Of a DNA stretch of 9,105 nt, positions 1 through 6,574 are shown piece by piece. Location: the NCBI GenBank assembly GCA_026993285.1, contig JALWTZ010000035.1:1-9105 (forward strand), given 5' to 3'. Position 1 is the first letter of the stretch, and every line of letters starts with the position of its first letter. The translations under genes were made by a program, and so were the position numbers. Source of the stretch: Lysobacterales bacterium. GTDB taxonomy: Bacteria > Pseudomonadota > Gammaproteobacteria > Xanthomonadales > S139-57. The notes below the pieces were generated by a model that did no database searches, was not told the DNA's origin, and worked only from the letters and a program-made list of their open reading frames with translations.

Positions 1-1280
1 CCGGCTGTACGATCTGCGGCCACGACATCATCATTTCCGTCGCCATCCACATCAAATACCACTACATTGGAAACATTGGAGAAACTGCCGTCCACATCGG
101 ACTGCTGGAACAGTGCCGTGCTGTAGTGAATGTCGTCATTGCGGAACAGTTCGATGTCACCGGTATTGCTGCGGGTGGCGACCAGGTCGATGTCACCATC
201 ATTGTCTACATCCAGTGGCAGGGCGGCTTCGCTGTTACCGCCGGTGCTGCTCAAGACACGTTCACTCCAGCTGGTACCTTGCCCATCGCTGTTTTCGAAC
301 CAGGCGACCTTGCCGCCGTTGTTGGAGGCGATAATGTCCAGGTCACCGTCATGGTCCATGTCCCGGGTTTCCAGTTGCCTGTTGCCGATGCCCGTCGCTA
401 CCACGCTTTCCGTCCAGGTACCAAACCCGGCATCGAACCAGACAGAGATACCACCGCTCCCTGCGACGGAGGTCAGGATTTCAGGCGTGCCATTGCCATC
501 CATGTCTGCCAGCCGTACGGCATAGACACTGCCGGTACTGCTGCCGAATGACTCGCTGCTGGTACCGCTGTTGTAGTAGATCCGAAACAGATCACCTGGT
601 GTGCCAGCGCCTACAAGGATATCCACGGTACCATCCATGTCCCAGTCACCCAGATCCAGCGCTCGTGCGTCGGTGACCGGTTGGTTGAGTGTCTGGCTCC
701 AGCTGGAGGCATCACCAGCTGTGTTGCTGTATACCAGTATTTTATTACTGCTTGGGGATGCGGCTACTACATCCAGATCCCCGTCGTTGTCCATGTCCGC
801 GGCCCGGGCTTCCGATACGTTGTTCAGATCCGTGGTGCCACTGTCGATGGTGTGTTGGGTCCAGCTGGAACCACCATTCTCAAACCAGTAGACGGCATCC
901 AGGACACTGTCGGCAGCCAGCACATCCAGATCTCCATCACCATCCAGATCTGTCAGTTGCAGTTTTTCCAGGTTGGAGAAGCCATTGTCGTCGATCAGAT
1001 GCGCCGTCCAGCTACTGCCGGTACCATCATTTTCGTACCAGTACAGCGTATCAACATCCCCCCGGTCGGCAATGACAAAATCCTGATCGCCGTCGCTGTC
1101 AATATCACCGGCATCCGCAGTGCTGTAGAAAATATTGCTGCTTCCGGTCAGGTTGTCGATAGTGACTGGGTTGTCAAAGGGCTGTTCCCGAGCTTGCAAA
1201 CGTGCTATGAATGAAATAGACAAGCAAGCCATGATCACAAGAAGTTTGGTCAGTGGTAGGGTGAATGCTCGAGTCTTCAT
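1..1280 (-). CDS. Secreted FG-GAP/VCBS repeat protein, partial (C-terminus outside the window)
   Basis: The frame is open from ATG at 1280 to the left edge: 426 codons and no stop, so the gene is incomplete. Residues 1-30 look like a Sec signal peptide: basic start (MKTR), hydrophobic core, likely cleavage after LQA. The rest holds eight Asp-rich calcium-type loops of the form DxDxDGDxD, starting near residues 59, 111, 162, 212, 259, 307, 357 and 410, so one every 47-53 residues. The best copies are DLDGDGDLD (111-119) and DMDNDGDLD (162-170). WYEN or WFEN segments follow several loops (81-84, 132-135, 327-330). This pattern is known from FG-GAP/VCBS beta-propeller proteins of the cell surface or outside. 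The ligand or function is not visible, and a C-terminal sorting or enzymatic domain could lie outside. A GGAGA ribosome site sits 5 bases before the ATG. Codon use is looser than in nusA/infB, with ATA, GTA and TCA codons. Family assignment is confident; role is unknown. Confidence 0.88.
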   Translation of the reverse strand, partial: MKTRAFTLPLTKLLVIMACLSISFIARLQAREQPFDNPVTIDNLTGSSNIFYSTADAGDIDSDGDQDFVIADRGDVDTLYWYENDGTGSSWTAHLIDDNGFSNLEKLQLTDLDGDGDLDVLAADSVLDAVYWFENGGSSWTQHTIDSGTTDLNNVSEARAADMDNDGDLDVVAASPSSNKILVYSNTAGDASSWSQTLNQPVTDARALDLGDWDMDGTVDILVGAGTPGDLFRIYYNSGTSSESFGSSTGSVYAVRLADMDGNGTPEILTSVAGSGGISVWFDAGFGTWTESVVATGIGNRQLETRDMDHDGDLDIIASNNGGKVAWFENSDGQGTSWSERVLSSTGGNSEAALPLDVDNDGDIDLVATRSNTGDIELFRNDDIHYSTALFQQSDVDGSFSNVSNVVVFDVDGDGNDDVVAADRTA

Positions 1281-1285
1281 GGCTG

Positions 1286-1290
1286 TCTCC
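1286..1290 (-). promoter_or_regulatory. Ribosome binding site of the repeat protein
   Basis: On the minus strand GGAGA lies 5 bases before the ATG at 1280. Together with the signal peptide that starts at this ATG, it fixes the start codon. Confidence 0.7.
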
Positions 1291-1539
1291 AGGCTTGGAA
1301 TCTGATGCACTTGCGAATACTTTGAAACAAAGCTGGCTGCAAGGCTTGATATTCCGTTGAAAATTGAATGAAATTGTTATGAAATCATTTGTTTTCAATG
1401 GGTTGTGTTGATCGAGAGCAGGTTTGGTGCTGAAAGCGTATACGCTGACTCGGGTCGGAAAATGGTAGTGTGAAGACCGTTCTGTCAGCTTGGGATGACA
1501 GTTGACCAATGCCGTTGTCAGGAAGCGGGCCAGGTGTGC

Positions 1540-1568
1540 TTGCATTCCGTGGTCGCTTTCAGTAAGAT
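1540..1568 (+). promoter_or_regulatory. Probable sigma70 promoter of tRNA-fMet (and perhaps the rimP operon)
   Basis: TTGCAT (1540-1545) and TAAGAT (1563-1568) are separated by exactly 17 bases. Transcription would begin near 1575, about 7 bases before the mature tRNA. The -35 box is weak (3 of 6 consensus bases) and the -10 box matches at 4 of 6, so this call rests mainly on spacing and position. No better promoter was seen between the tRNA and rimP, so it may also serve the operon by read-through. Confidence 0.42.
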
Positions 1569-1581
1569 TCGCTTCCTCGGT

Positions 1582-1658
1582 TGCGGGGTGGAGCAGTCTG
1601 GCAGCTCGTCGGGCTCATAACCCGAAGGTCGCAGGTTCGAATCCTGCCCCCGCTACCA
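1582..1658 (+). tRNA. Initiator tRNA-fMet (anticodon CAT)
   Basis: A 77-base cloverleaf with encoded CCA. Acceptor arms are 1582-1588 and 1648-1654, D-stem GAGC/GCTC (1591-1594, 1604-1607), anticodon stem TCGGG/CCCGA (1609-1613, 1621-1625) with loop CTCATAA (1614-1620), T-stem GCAGG/CCTGC with loop TTCGAAT, discriminator A1655 and CCA 1656-1658. Three features mark it as an initiator: three G-C pairs at the base of the anticodon stem (GGG/CCC), the A11-U24 type pair in the D-stem, and no Watson-Crick pair at position 1-72 (here U opposite U, where E. coli has C opposite A). It delivers formyl-methionine to the ribosomal P site with IF2, which is encoded downstream. Its place before rimP matches metY of E. 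coli. Confidence 0.97.
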
Positions 1659-1670
1659 ACCGTTTATCAA

Positions 1671-1694
1671 GCTGGTTGACCGATGTCGGCCAGC
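1671..1694 (+). other. Leader hairpin just after the tRNA
   Basis: GCTGG (1671-1675) pairs with CCAGC (1690-1694), and an inner CCG/CGG (1680-1682, 1687-1689) closes an ATGT loop; TTGA (1676-1679) is bulged. There is no T-run after it, so it is not a terminator. It could take part in 3' processing of the tRNA precursor or in leader folding. That role is inferred. Confidence 0.4.
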
Positions 1695-1717
1695 GGGGCG
1701 TAAAGCCCAATGAATCG

Positions 1718-1743
1718 GGCCCCGTTGGGGCCTTCGTTGTTTC
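1718..1743 (+). terminator. Terminator-like hairpin 60 bases after tRNA-fMet
   Basis: GGCCCC (1718-1723), loop GTT, GGGGCC (1727-1732): a perfect 6-bp GC stem followed by TTCGTTGTTTC. The T-run is broken, so termination would be partial. Position suggests it ends most tRNA transcripts while letting some polymerase continue into rimP. Confidence 0.5.
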
Positions 1744-1826
1744 TGGTGAACAGAGAAAGCAGACATGGCCTGTACGACTTGCTGAGCAATACCAGCACTC
1801 ACTGCGCACTTCGGTTGCGTGGTGGG

Positions 1827-1845
1827 GCCGTGGCATGTCCACGGC
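1827..1845 (+). other. Leader hairpin upstream of the rimP terminator
   Basis: GCCGTGG (1827-1833) and CCACGGC (1839-1845) form a perfect 7-bp stem with a CATGT loop. Just before it GGGCC (1825-1829) could instead pair with GGCCC (1870-1874), the 3' arm of the next terminator. That would make this stem and the terminator compete with the alternative fold. Both arms are visible in the sequence; regulation by switching is inference. Confidence 0.4.
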
Positions 1846-1858
1846 GCAGTCAAGTCAC

Positions 1859-1883
1859 AAGGGCCGAATGGCCCTTTTTGTTT
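1859..1883 (+). terminator. Intrinsic terminator in the rimP leader
   Basis: AGGGCC (1860-1865), loop GAAT, GGCCCT (1870-1875), then a T-rich run TTTTTGTTT (1875-1883). This is the best intrinsic terminator in the leader and lies only about 30 bases before the rimP start. Because rimP must be transcribed through it, it probably works as an attenuator, unless a promoter I did not recognise lies in the short stretch after it. E. coli also has terminators between metY and rimP, and NusA affects expression of its own operon there. Confidence 0.7.
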
Positions 1884-1902
1884 GCCTGAAAATCAAGGGC
1901 GT

Positions 1903-1906
1903 GGAG
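1903..1906 (+). promoter_or_regulatory. Ribosome binding site that fixes the rimP start
   Basis: GGAG lies 5 bases before the GTG at 1912. The frame is open further upstream to GTG 1819, but that would place the terminator hairpin inside the gene and add about 31 residues absent from RimP proteins. The GTG at 1912 is therefore preferred. Confidence 0.75.
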
Positions 1907-1911
1907 TAGGC

Positions 1912-2370
1912 GTGAGCAACAAGGTTCGATTGCAAGCAATGCTACAGCCGGTGGTGGAAGACCTCGGTTACGAGTTCGTGGGGCTGGAGTTCAACCCCAG
2001 CGCCAGCCATGGCCTGTTGCGCGTCTATATCGACAAGCCGGAAACCGGCGTGGTGGTGGATGATTGTGCCCGCGTCAGCCGTGAAATCAGTGCCCTGCTG
2101 GATGTGGAAGACCCCATCCCCGGCCAGTACACGCTGGAGGTTTCCTCTCCGGGCATGGATCGGCCGCTGTTTACCCCGGAGCAGTTTGCCCGTTTTCAGG
2201 GTGAAATCGTAAAGGTTTCCGTGTTGCCGCCACTGGATGGCCGCAGGAAATTCAAGGGCCGTATTCTGTCGGTGGAAGGCACGGACATTCGCCTGGATGT
2301 GGATGGTGAAACCGTGGCCATCCCTCATGAACGCATTCAAAAGGCACGCATTCAACCCGTTTTTGACTAA
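1912..2370 (+). CDS. rimP: Ribosome maturation factor RimP
   Basis: RimP helps mature the 30S ribosomal subunit in the cytoplasm. The protein is 152 residues, close to the E. coli protein (about 150). The N-terminal domain (about 1-85) carries the family pattern: LGYEFVGLEF at 18-27, LRVYID at 36-41, the DDCARVSREIS helix at 50-60 and the signature VSSPGMDRPL at 77-86. The C-terminal SH3-like barrel (about 90-152) covers the KVSVLPPLDGRRKFKGRIL region. Translation starts at GTG with GGAG 5 bases upstream. It is the first protein gene of the operon, after the structured leader, and is separated from nusA by 39 bases containing a hairpin. Nothing in the protein looks damaged. Confidence 0.96.
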   Translation: MSNKVRLQAMLQPVVEDLGYEFVGLEFNPSASHGLLRVYIDKPETGVVVDDCARVSREISALLDVEDPIPGQYTLEVSSPGMDRPLFTPEQFARFQGEIVKVSVLPPLDGRRKFKGRILSVEGTDIRLDVDGETVAIPHERIQKARIQPVFD

Positions 2371-2379
2371 GTAGCAACC

Positions 2380-2394
2380 ATCCCCGCGGGGGAT
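2380..2394 (+). other. Hairpin in the rimP-nusA gap
   Basis: ATCCCC (2380-2385), loop GCG, GGGGAT (2389-2394): a perfect 6-bp stem ending 3 bases before the nusA ribosome site GGAG (2398-2401). There is no T-run, so it is not an intrinsic terminator. Its closeness to the ribosome site suggests an effect on nusA translation or on mRNA cleavage, which is inference. Confidence 0.5.
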
Positions 2395-2409
2395 TGTGGA
2401 GAAACAGGA

Positions 2410-3903
2410 ATGAGCAAAGAGATTCTGCTGGTGGCCGAGGCGGTGGCCAATGAGAAAGGTGTAGACAAGGCGATCATCTTTGAAGCCATTGAGGCGGCAT
2501 TGGCCCAGGCTGCCCGCAAGCGCAGTGAAGAAGATATTGATGTGCGGGTCAGTATCGACCGCAAGACGGGCGAATACGAGGCATTTCGTCGTTGGGAAGT
2601 GATTGCCGACGATGAGGAACTGGAGTTTCCGGAACGGCAGATACACCTTTCCGAAGCGCAGAAGGAAGCGCCTGGAGTGGAAGTGGGCAGTTATCTGGAA
2701 GAGCCCATGGAACCACCGGAATTTGGCCGAATTGCCGCCCAGTCGGCCAAGCAGGTCATTGTGCAGCGCGTGCGGGATGCCGAGCGGGCCAAGGTGGTGG
2801 ATGAATACAAGGACCGTGTGGGCGAGATTCTTTCCGGCGTGGTCAAGCGGGTGGACAAGGGCAATGTCTATCTGGATCTTGGCAACAACGCCGAGGCCAT
2901 CGTGCCGCGTGAATTTGTGATCCCGCGGGAAATCATCCGCGCGGGTGAGCGCCTGCGTGGCTGGCTGAAGGAAGTGCGCACCGAAACCCGCGGCCCGCAA
3001 CTGGTGATGTCGCGCACGGCACCGGAATTTCTCATCGAACTGTTCAAGATCGAAGTGCCGGAAATTGGCCAGGGCCTGGTGGAAATCATGGGTGCGGCCC
3101 GTGACCCTGGCCTGCGGGCCAAGATCGGTGTGCGTTCCCTGGACCGGCGTACCGATCCGGTGGGGGCTTGTGTGGGCATGCGCGGTTCACGGGTACAAGC
3201 GGTCACCAACGAGATTTCCGGAGAGCGCATCGACATCATTCTCTGGGATGAAAACCCGGCCCAGTATGTCATCAATGCCATGGCTCCGGCGGAAGTGAAA
3301 TCCATCGTGGTGGATGAAGAAGAGCAGTCCATGGATATTGCCGTGGAGGAAGACAACCTTTCCAAGGCCATTGGCCGGGGTGGGCAGAATGTGCGCCTGG
3401 CTTCCGAGTTGACCGGCTGGCGACTGAATGTCATGTCGGAAGAAGAGATCGAGCGGAAACGGGAAGAGGAAACCGGCAAGCTCGTACAGCAGTTCATGGA
3501 AGGGCTGGATATCGACGAAGATCTGGCCACGGTACTGGTGGACGCCGGGTTTACCACCGTGGAAGAGATCGCCTATGTACCGGCTGCGGAACTGGAACAG
3601 ATTGAAGGCTTTGATGAAGATCTGGTGGAAGCACTGCGTAACCGTGCACGCGATGCCATGCTCATCCAGTTGATTGCCAAGGAAGAGGTGCTGGAAGAGC
3701 ACAAACCGGCGGAAGACCTGCTGGCACTGGAAGGCATGGATCAGAACCTGGCCTACGCGCTGGCCGCCAAAGGCATCATCAGCCAGGAGGATCTGGCGGA
3801 ACAATCCATCGATGAGCTGATGGAAATCGAAGGCATGGACGAGACCCGTGCGGGTGAGTTGATCATGGCGGCGCGCGCCCCCTGGTTTGCCGAAAACGAC
3901 TGA
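2410..3903 (+). CDS. nusA: Transcription termination/antitermination factor NusA
   Basis: NusA binds RNA polymerase and nascent RNA and controls pausing, intrinsic termination and antitermination. The protein is 497 residues (E. coli 495). Domains in order: N-terminal polymerase-binding domain (about 1-125); S1 domain (about 135-201, with VGEILSGVVKRVDKGNVYLD at 137-156); KH1 with its GxxG loop GMRG at 256-259; KH2 with GRGG at 322-325; and two acidic repeats, AR1 (about 366-416, LEQIEGFDEDLVEALR) and AR2 (about 437-489, LMEIEGMDETRAGELI). The AR pair is typical of proteobacteria; AR2 contacts the polymerase alpha C-terminal domain in E. coli. The start ATG has GGAG 8 bases upstream. It lies 39 bases after rimP and 75 before infB. 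Autoregulation through the leader is known in E. coli and would fit the terminators here. Confidence 0.98.
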   Translation: MSKEILLVAEAVANEKGVDKAIIFEAIEAALAQAARKRSEEDIDVRVSIDRKTGEYEAFRRWEVIADDEELEFPERQIHLSEAQKEAPGVEVGSYLEEPMEPPEFGRIAAQSAKQVIVQRVRDAERAKVVDEYKDRVGEILSGVVKRVDKGNVYLDLGNNAEAIVPREFVIPREIIRAGERLRGWLKEVRTETRGPQLVMSRTAPEFLIELFKIEVPEIGQGLVEIMGAARDPGLRAKIGVRSLDRRTDPVGACVGMRGSRVQAVTNEISGERIDIILWDENPAQYVINAMAPAEVKSIVVDEEEQSMDIAVEEDNLSKAIGRGGQNVRLASELTGWRLNVMSEEEIERKREEETGKLVQQFMEGLDIDEDLATVLVDAGFTTVEEIAYVPAAELEQIEGFDEDLVEALRNRARDAMLIQLIAKEEVLEEHKPAEDLLALEGMDQNLAYALAAKGIISQEDLAEQSIDELMEIEGMDETRAGELIMAARAPWFAEND

Positions 3904-3934
3904 ATGACGACACGACCAGGTTCGTGAAAGTCCT

Positions 3935-3959
3935 CGGCCAGGCACCTTGGGTGCCGCCG
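3935..3959 (+). other. Bulged hairpin in the nusA-infB gap
   Basis: GGCACC (3941-3946), loop TTG, GGTGCC (3950-3955) is a perfect 6-bp stem. CGGC (3935-3938) and GCCG (3956-3959) extend it to 10 bp, with CA bulged on the left. No T-run follows, so it is not a terminator. It ends 8 bases before the infB ribosome site. Possible roles are mRNA processing or setting infB translation; the sequence does not decide between them. Confidence 0.5.
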
Positions 3960-3978
3960 GAATGAGTGGAGAACAATC

Positions 3979-6570
3979 ATGGCTGACATGACAATCAAGC
4001 AATTGGCAGAAACCATCCACACGCCCGTGGAAAGACTGCTGGAACAAATGCAGGAAGCGGGCCTGAAGGTACGCAGTGCGGATGACACCATCAGTAACGA
4101 GGAAAAAATGCAGTTGCTGGTATTCCTGCGTTCCCAGCATGGCAAGCAAGCGGTGGATCCCGTCTCCACACCCAGCCGGGTGACCCTCAAGCGCAAGCAG
4201 TACAGCGAATTGCGTGTCTCCGGTGCTGCGGGCAAGCAAAAAACGGTCAATGTGGAATTCCGCAAGAAGAAGACCTATGTCCGTAGAGCCGAGGTGCAGC
4301 AGCCGGAAATTTCCGAAGAGGAACGCAGGGCCGCCGAAGAGGCGCTGAAGCAATCCGAATTGCAGCGCCAGCGGGAAGAGCAGGAACGCAAGGCGCGGGA
4401 AGAAGCCGCCCGACGCGAGGCCGAGGAAAAGGCCCGCATTGAGGCCGAGAAAGCCGCTCAGGCCGCAGCGGAGCAGGCGGCACAACAGGCGGCCGAAGAA
4501 CCACCCGCCGAAACAGAACAGCAAAAGGCCGAGGAAGAGCAAGCTGCCCGCGAAGCGGAACAGCAGGAAATCGAGCGGCAAAAGCTGGCCGCCGAAGCCA
4601 AGGCGCAAAAGGAAGAAGAAGAGCGCCTGCGCAAGCTGGAAGAAGAGCGCAAGCGTGCCGAACAGGCCAAGGCCAACCGCCAGAAAGCCCGGGGTGGTCG
4701 CGGTCAGGCCCGCCAGCCACTGGGCAGAACCCGTGGACGGGGTACGCGTGCTCCGGCCAGGGGCGGTGGTGAACACGGCTTCAAGAAACCGATCGCACCG
4801 GTGGTGCGCGAGGTGGAAGTGCCGGAATCCATCACCGTGGCGGATCTGGCCCAGCGCATGGCCGTCAAGGCTGGAGAAGTCATCAAGACCCTGATGAACC
4901 TGGGTACCATGGCCACCATCAACCAGAGCCTGGATCAGGACACCGCCCTGCTGGTGGTGGAAGAGATGGGTCACAAGGGCAAGCCGGAAGAAGCCAGGGA
5001 TGTGGAAGCCAAGCTGCGCCAGGTGGTCGAGGCCGAGGTGGAAAACAGCGAAAACCTGCAGCCACGCGCGCCGGTAGTGACCATCATGGGCCATGTGGAC
5101 CACGGCAAGACCTCGCTGCTGGACTACATCCGCCGCACCCGGGTGGCGGCCGGCGAGGCTGGCGGCATTACCCAGCACATCGGTGCCTACCATGTGGATA
5201 CCGATCAGGGCGGCATCACCTTCCTGGACACCCCCGGCCACGCGGCCTTTACCGCCATGCGTGCTCGTGGCGCCCAGGCCACGGACATTGTGGTGCTGGT
5301 GGTGGCGGCCGATGACGGCGTCATGCCACAGACCATCGAGGCCATTCAGCATGCCCGTGCGGCCGGTGTGCCCATGATTGTGGCGGTGAACAAGATTGAC
5401 AAGGAAGAAGCCGATCCCGATCGGGTGAAAACCGAGCTGAGCAAGCACGAAGTCATCCCGGAAGACTGGGGTGGAGAAGACATCTTCGTGCATGTATCCG
5501 CCGTCACCGGCGAGGGTGTGGATGAACTGCTGGAAAACATTTCCCTGCAGGCGGAAATCCTTGAGCTCAAGGCTGACCCGACCCTGCCGGCCAAGGGCGT
5601 GGTCATTGAGTCCAGTCTGGACAAGGGCCGTGGTCCGGTGGCCACCATTCTGGTACAGAACGGTACCCTGCATCAGGGTGACATGCTGCTGTGCGGTACC
5701 GAGTTTGGCCGGGTCCGGGCCATGTTCAACGAACTGGCCGAAAAGGTCAAAGAGGCGGGGCCTTCCATACCCGTACAGGTGCTGGGCCTTTCCGGCGTAC
5801 CGGCAGCCGGTGATGATGCCATGGTGCTGAAAAATGAGCGCACCGCCCGCGAAGCCGCCGAAGAGCGCAAGGAAAAACTGCGTGCCCAGCGCCTGCAGCA
5901 ACAGCAGGCTGCGAAGCTCAGCGAGCTGTTCAACAACATGGGCAGTGGCGAGCAGAAGGTAGTCAATCTGGTGGTCAAGGCCGATGTGCAAGGCTCGGTG
6001 GAAGCCCTGCGAGATGCGTTCACCAAGCTGAGCAATGACGAAGTCAAGGTCAATGTGGTTTCCAGTGGCGTGGGTGGTATTACCGAAACGGATGCCTCCC
6101 TGGCCCAGGCTTCCAACTCCATCATCATTGGCTTCAATGTGCGTGCCGACAGCACTGCCCGCAAGTACATTCAGGAAAACAATCTGGACCTGAACTACTA
6201 CAGCGTGATCTATGAAGCCATCGACGATGTCAAGAAGGCCATTTCCGGCCTGCTGGGTACCGAAACCCGTGAGGAGATCATTGGCCTGGCCGAGGTGAAG
6301 GATGTGTTCCGTTCCTCCAAGTTCGGCACCGTGGCTGGCTGCCTGGTGGTGGATGGCGTGGTCAAGCGCATGAATCCCATCCGGGTGCTGCGCGACAATG
6401 TGGTTATCTTCCAGGGTGAGCTGGAATCCCTGCGTCGTCACAAGGATGATGTGCAGGAAGTGCAGTCCGGTACTGAATGCGGTATCGGTGTGAAGGGCTA
6501 TAACGACATCAAGGTGGGCGACCAGATCGAATGCTACGAGCGCACGGAGGTCCAGCGTACGCTGGATTGA
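3979..6570 (+). CDS. infB: Translation initiation factor IF-2
   Basis: IF2 is the GTPase that brings formyl-Met-tRNA to the 30S subunit and promotes subunit joining. The protein is 863 residues (E. coli 890). Residues 1-50 form the small N-terminal IF2 domain; 108-235 are a charged Glu/Ala/Arg-rich probable coiled coil; 236-264 form a Gly/Arg-rich basic linker; 280-335 are the second N-terminal domain with ITVADLAQRMAVKAGEVIK. The GTPase domain has G1 GHVDHGKTS (371-379), switch segment GGITQHIGAY (395-404), G3 DTPGH (417-421), G4 NKID (471-474) and G5 SAV (507-509). Domains II, III and IV follow, ending with the initiator-tRNA-binding C2 domain (about 770-863). All catalytic motifs, including the switch II histidine H421, are intact. 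ATG has GGAG 7 bases upstream. No in-frame internal start with a clear ribosome site was identified for a shorter isoform. Confidence 0.98.
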   Translation: MADMTIKQLAETIHTPVERLLEQMQEAGLKVRSADDTISNEEKMQLLVFLRSQHGKQAVDPVSTPSRVTLKRKQYSELRVSGAAGKQKTVNVEFRKKKTYVRRAEVQQPEISEEERRAAEEALKQSELQRQREEQERKAREEAARREAEEKARIEAEKAAQAAAEQAAQQAAEEPPAETEQQKAEEEQAAREAEQQEIERQKLAAEAKAQKEEEERLRKLEEERKRAEQAKANRQKARGGRGQARQPLGRTRGRGTRAPARGGGEHGFKKPIAPVVREVEVPESITVADLAQRMAVKAGEVIKTLMNLGTMATINQSLDQDTALLVVEEMGHKGKPEEARDVEAKLRQVVEAEVENSENLQPRAPVVTIMGHVDHGKTSLLDYIRRTRVAAGEAGGITQHIGAYHVDTDQGGITFLDTPGHAAFTAMRARGAQATDIVVLVVAADDGVMPQTIEAIQHARAAGVPMIVAVNKIDKEEADPDRVKTELSKHEVIPEDWGGEDIFVHVSAVTGEGVDELLENISLQAEILELKADPTLPAKGVVIESSLDKGRGPVATILVQNGTLHQGDMLLCGTEFGRVRAMFNELAEKVKEAGPSIPVQVLGLSGVPAAGDDAMVLKNERTAREAAEERKEKLRAQRLQQQQAAKLSELFNNMGSGEQKVVNLVVKADVQGSVEALRDAFTKLSNDEVKVNVVSSGVGGITETDASLAQASNSIIIGFNVRADSTARKYIQENNLDLNYYSVIYEAIDDVKKAISGLLGTETREEIIGLAEVKDVFRSSKFGTVAGCLVVDGVVKRMNPIRVLRDNVVIFQGELESLRRHKDDVQEVQSGTECGIGVKGYNDIKVGDQIECYERTEVQRTLD

Positions 6571-6574
6571 ACCC

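Larger units (their letters stand above)
1281..1581. other. Divergent intergenic region between the repeat protein and tRNA-fMet
   Basis: No gene is supported here. The region carries an AT-rich stretch (about 1350-1400) with the short repeated word TGAAAWT, and a perfect 12-base palindrome, AGCGTATACGCT, at 1435-1446. Its right end holds the likely tRNA promoter. On the minus strand I found no convincing sigma70 promoter for the repeat protein; candidate hexamers match at only about three of six positions. The ORFs that cross this stretch lack ribosome sites and recognisable products. Confidence 0.6.

Noticed and set aside
126..1214. Several plus-strand open frames in the first 1.2 kb
   Set aside because: They are shadows of the FG-GAP repeat gene, whose regular Asp-rich repeats, signal peptide and ribosome site are on the minus strand.
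1582..1658. tRNA as an integration site for a mobile element
   Set aside because: No integrase, no repeat of the tRNA 3' end elsewhere in the window, and the conserved operon follows directly on the 3' side.
1676..1706. TTGACC with TAAAGC as a rimP promoter
   Set aside because: Spacing is 19 bases, the -10 box is poor, and both lie inside leader hairpins.
1710..1889. 59-codon open frame in the rimP leader as a possible leader peptide
   Set aside because: It has no good ribosome site and runs through both terminator hairpins; composition shows no run of regulatory codons.
1502..1909. Open frames across tRNA-fMet on both strands, including one ending in GAGFEPATFGL
   Set aside because: They translate the tRNA itself; the GFEP-type tail is a known false product of reading the T-arm of a tRNA in antisense.
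1819..1911. Longer rimP form starting at GTG 1819
   Set aside because: It would place the intrinsic terminator inside the coding region and add about 31 residues not found in RimP; GTG 1912 has a well-placed GGAG.
1942..3000. Long antisense open frame opposite rimP and nusA
   Set aside because: Codon-aligned shadow of two clearly recognised genes, with no ribosome site or family resemblance.
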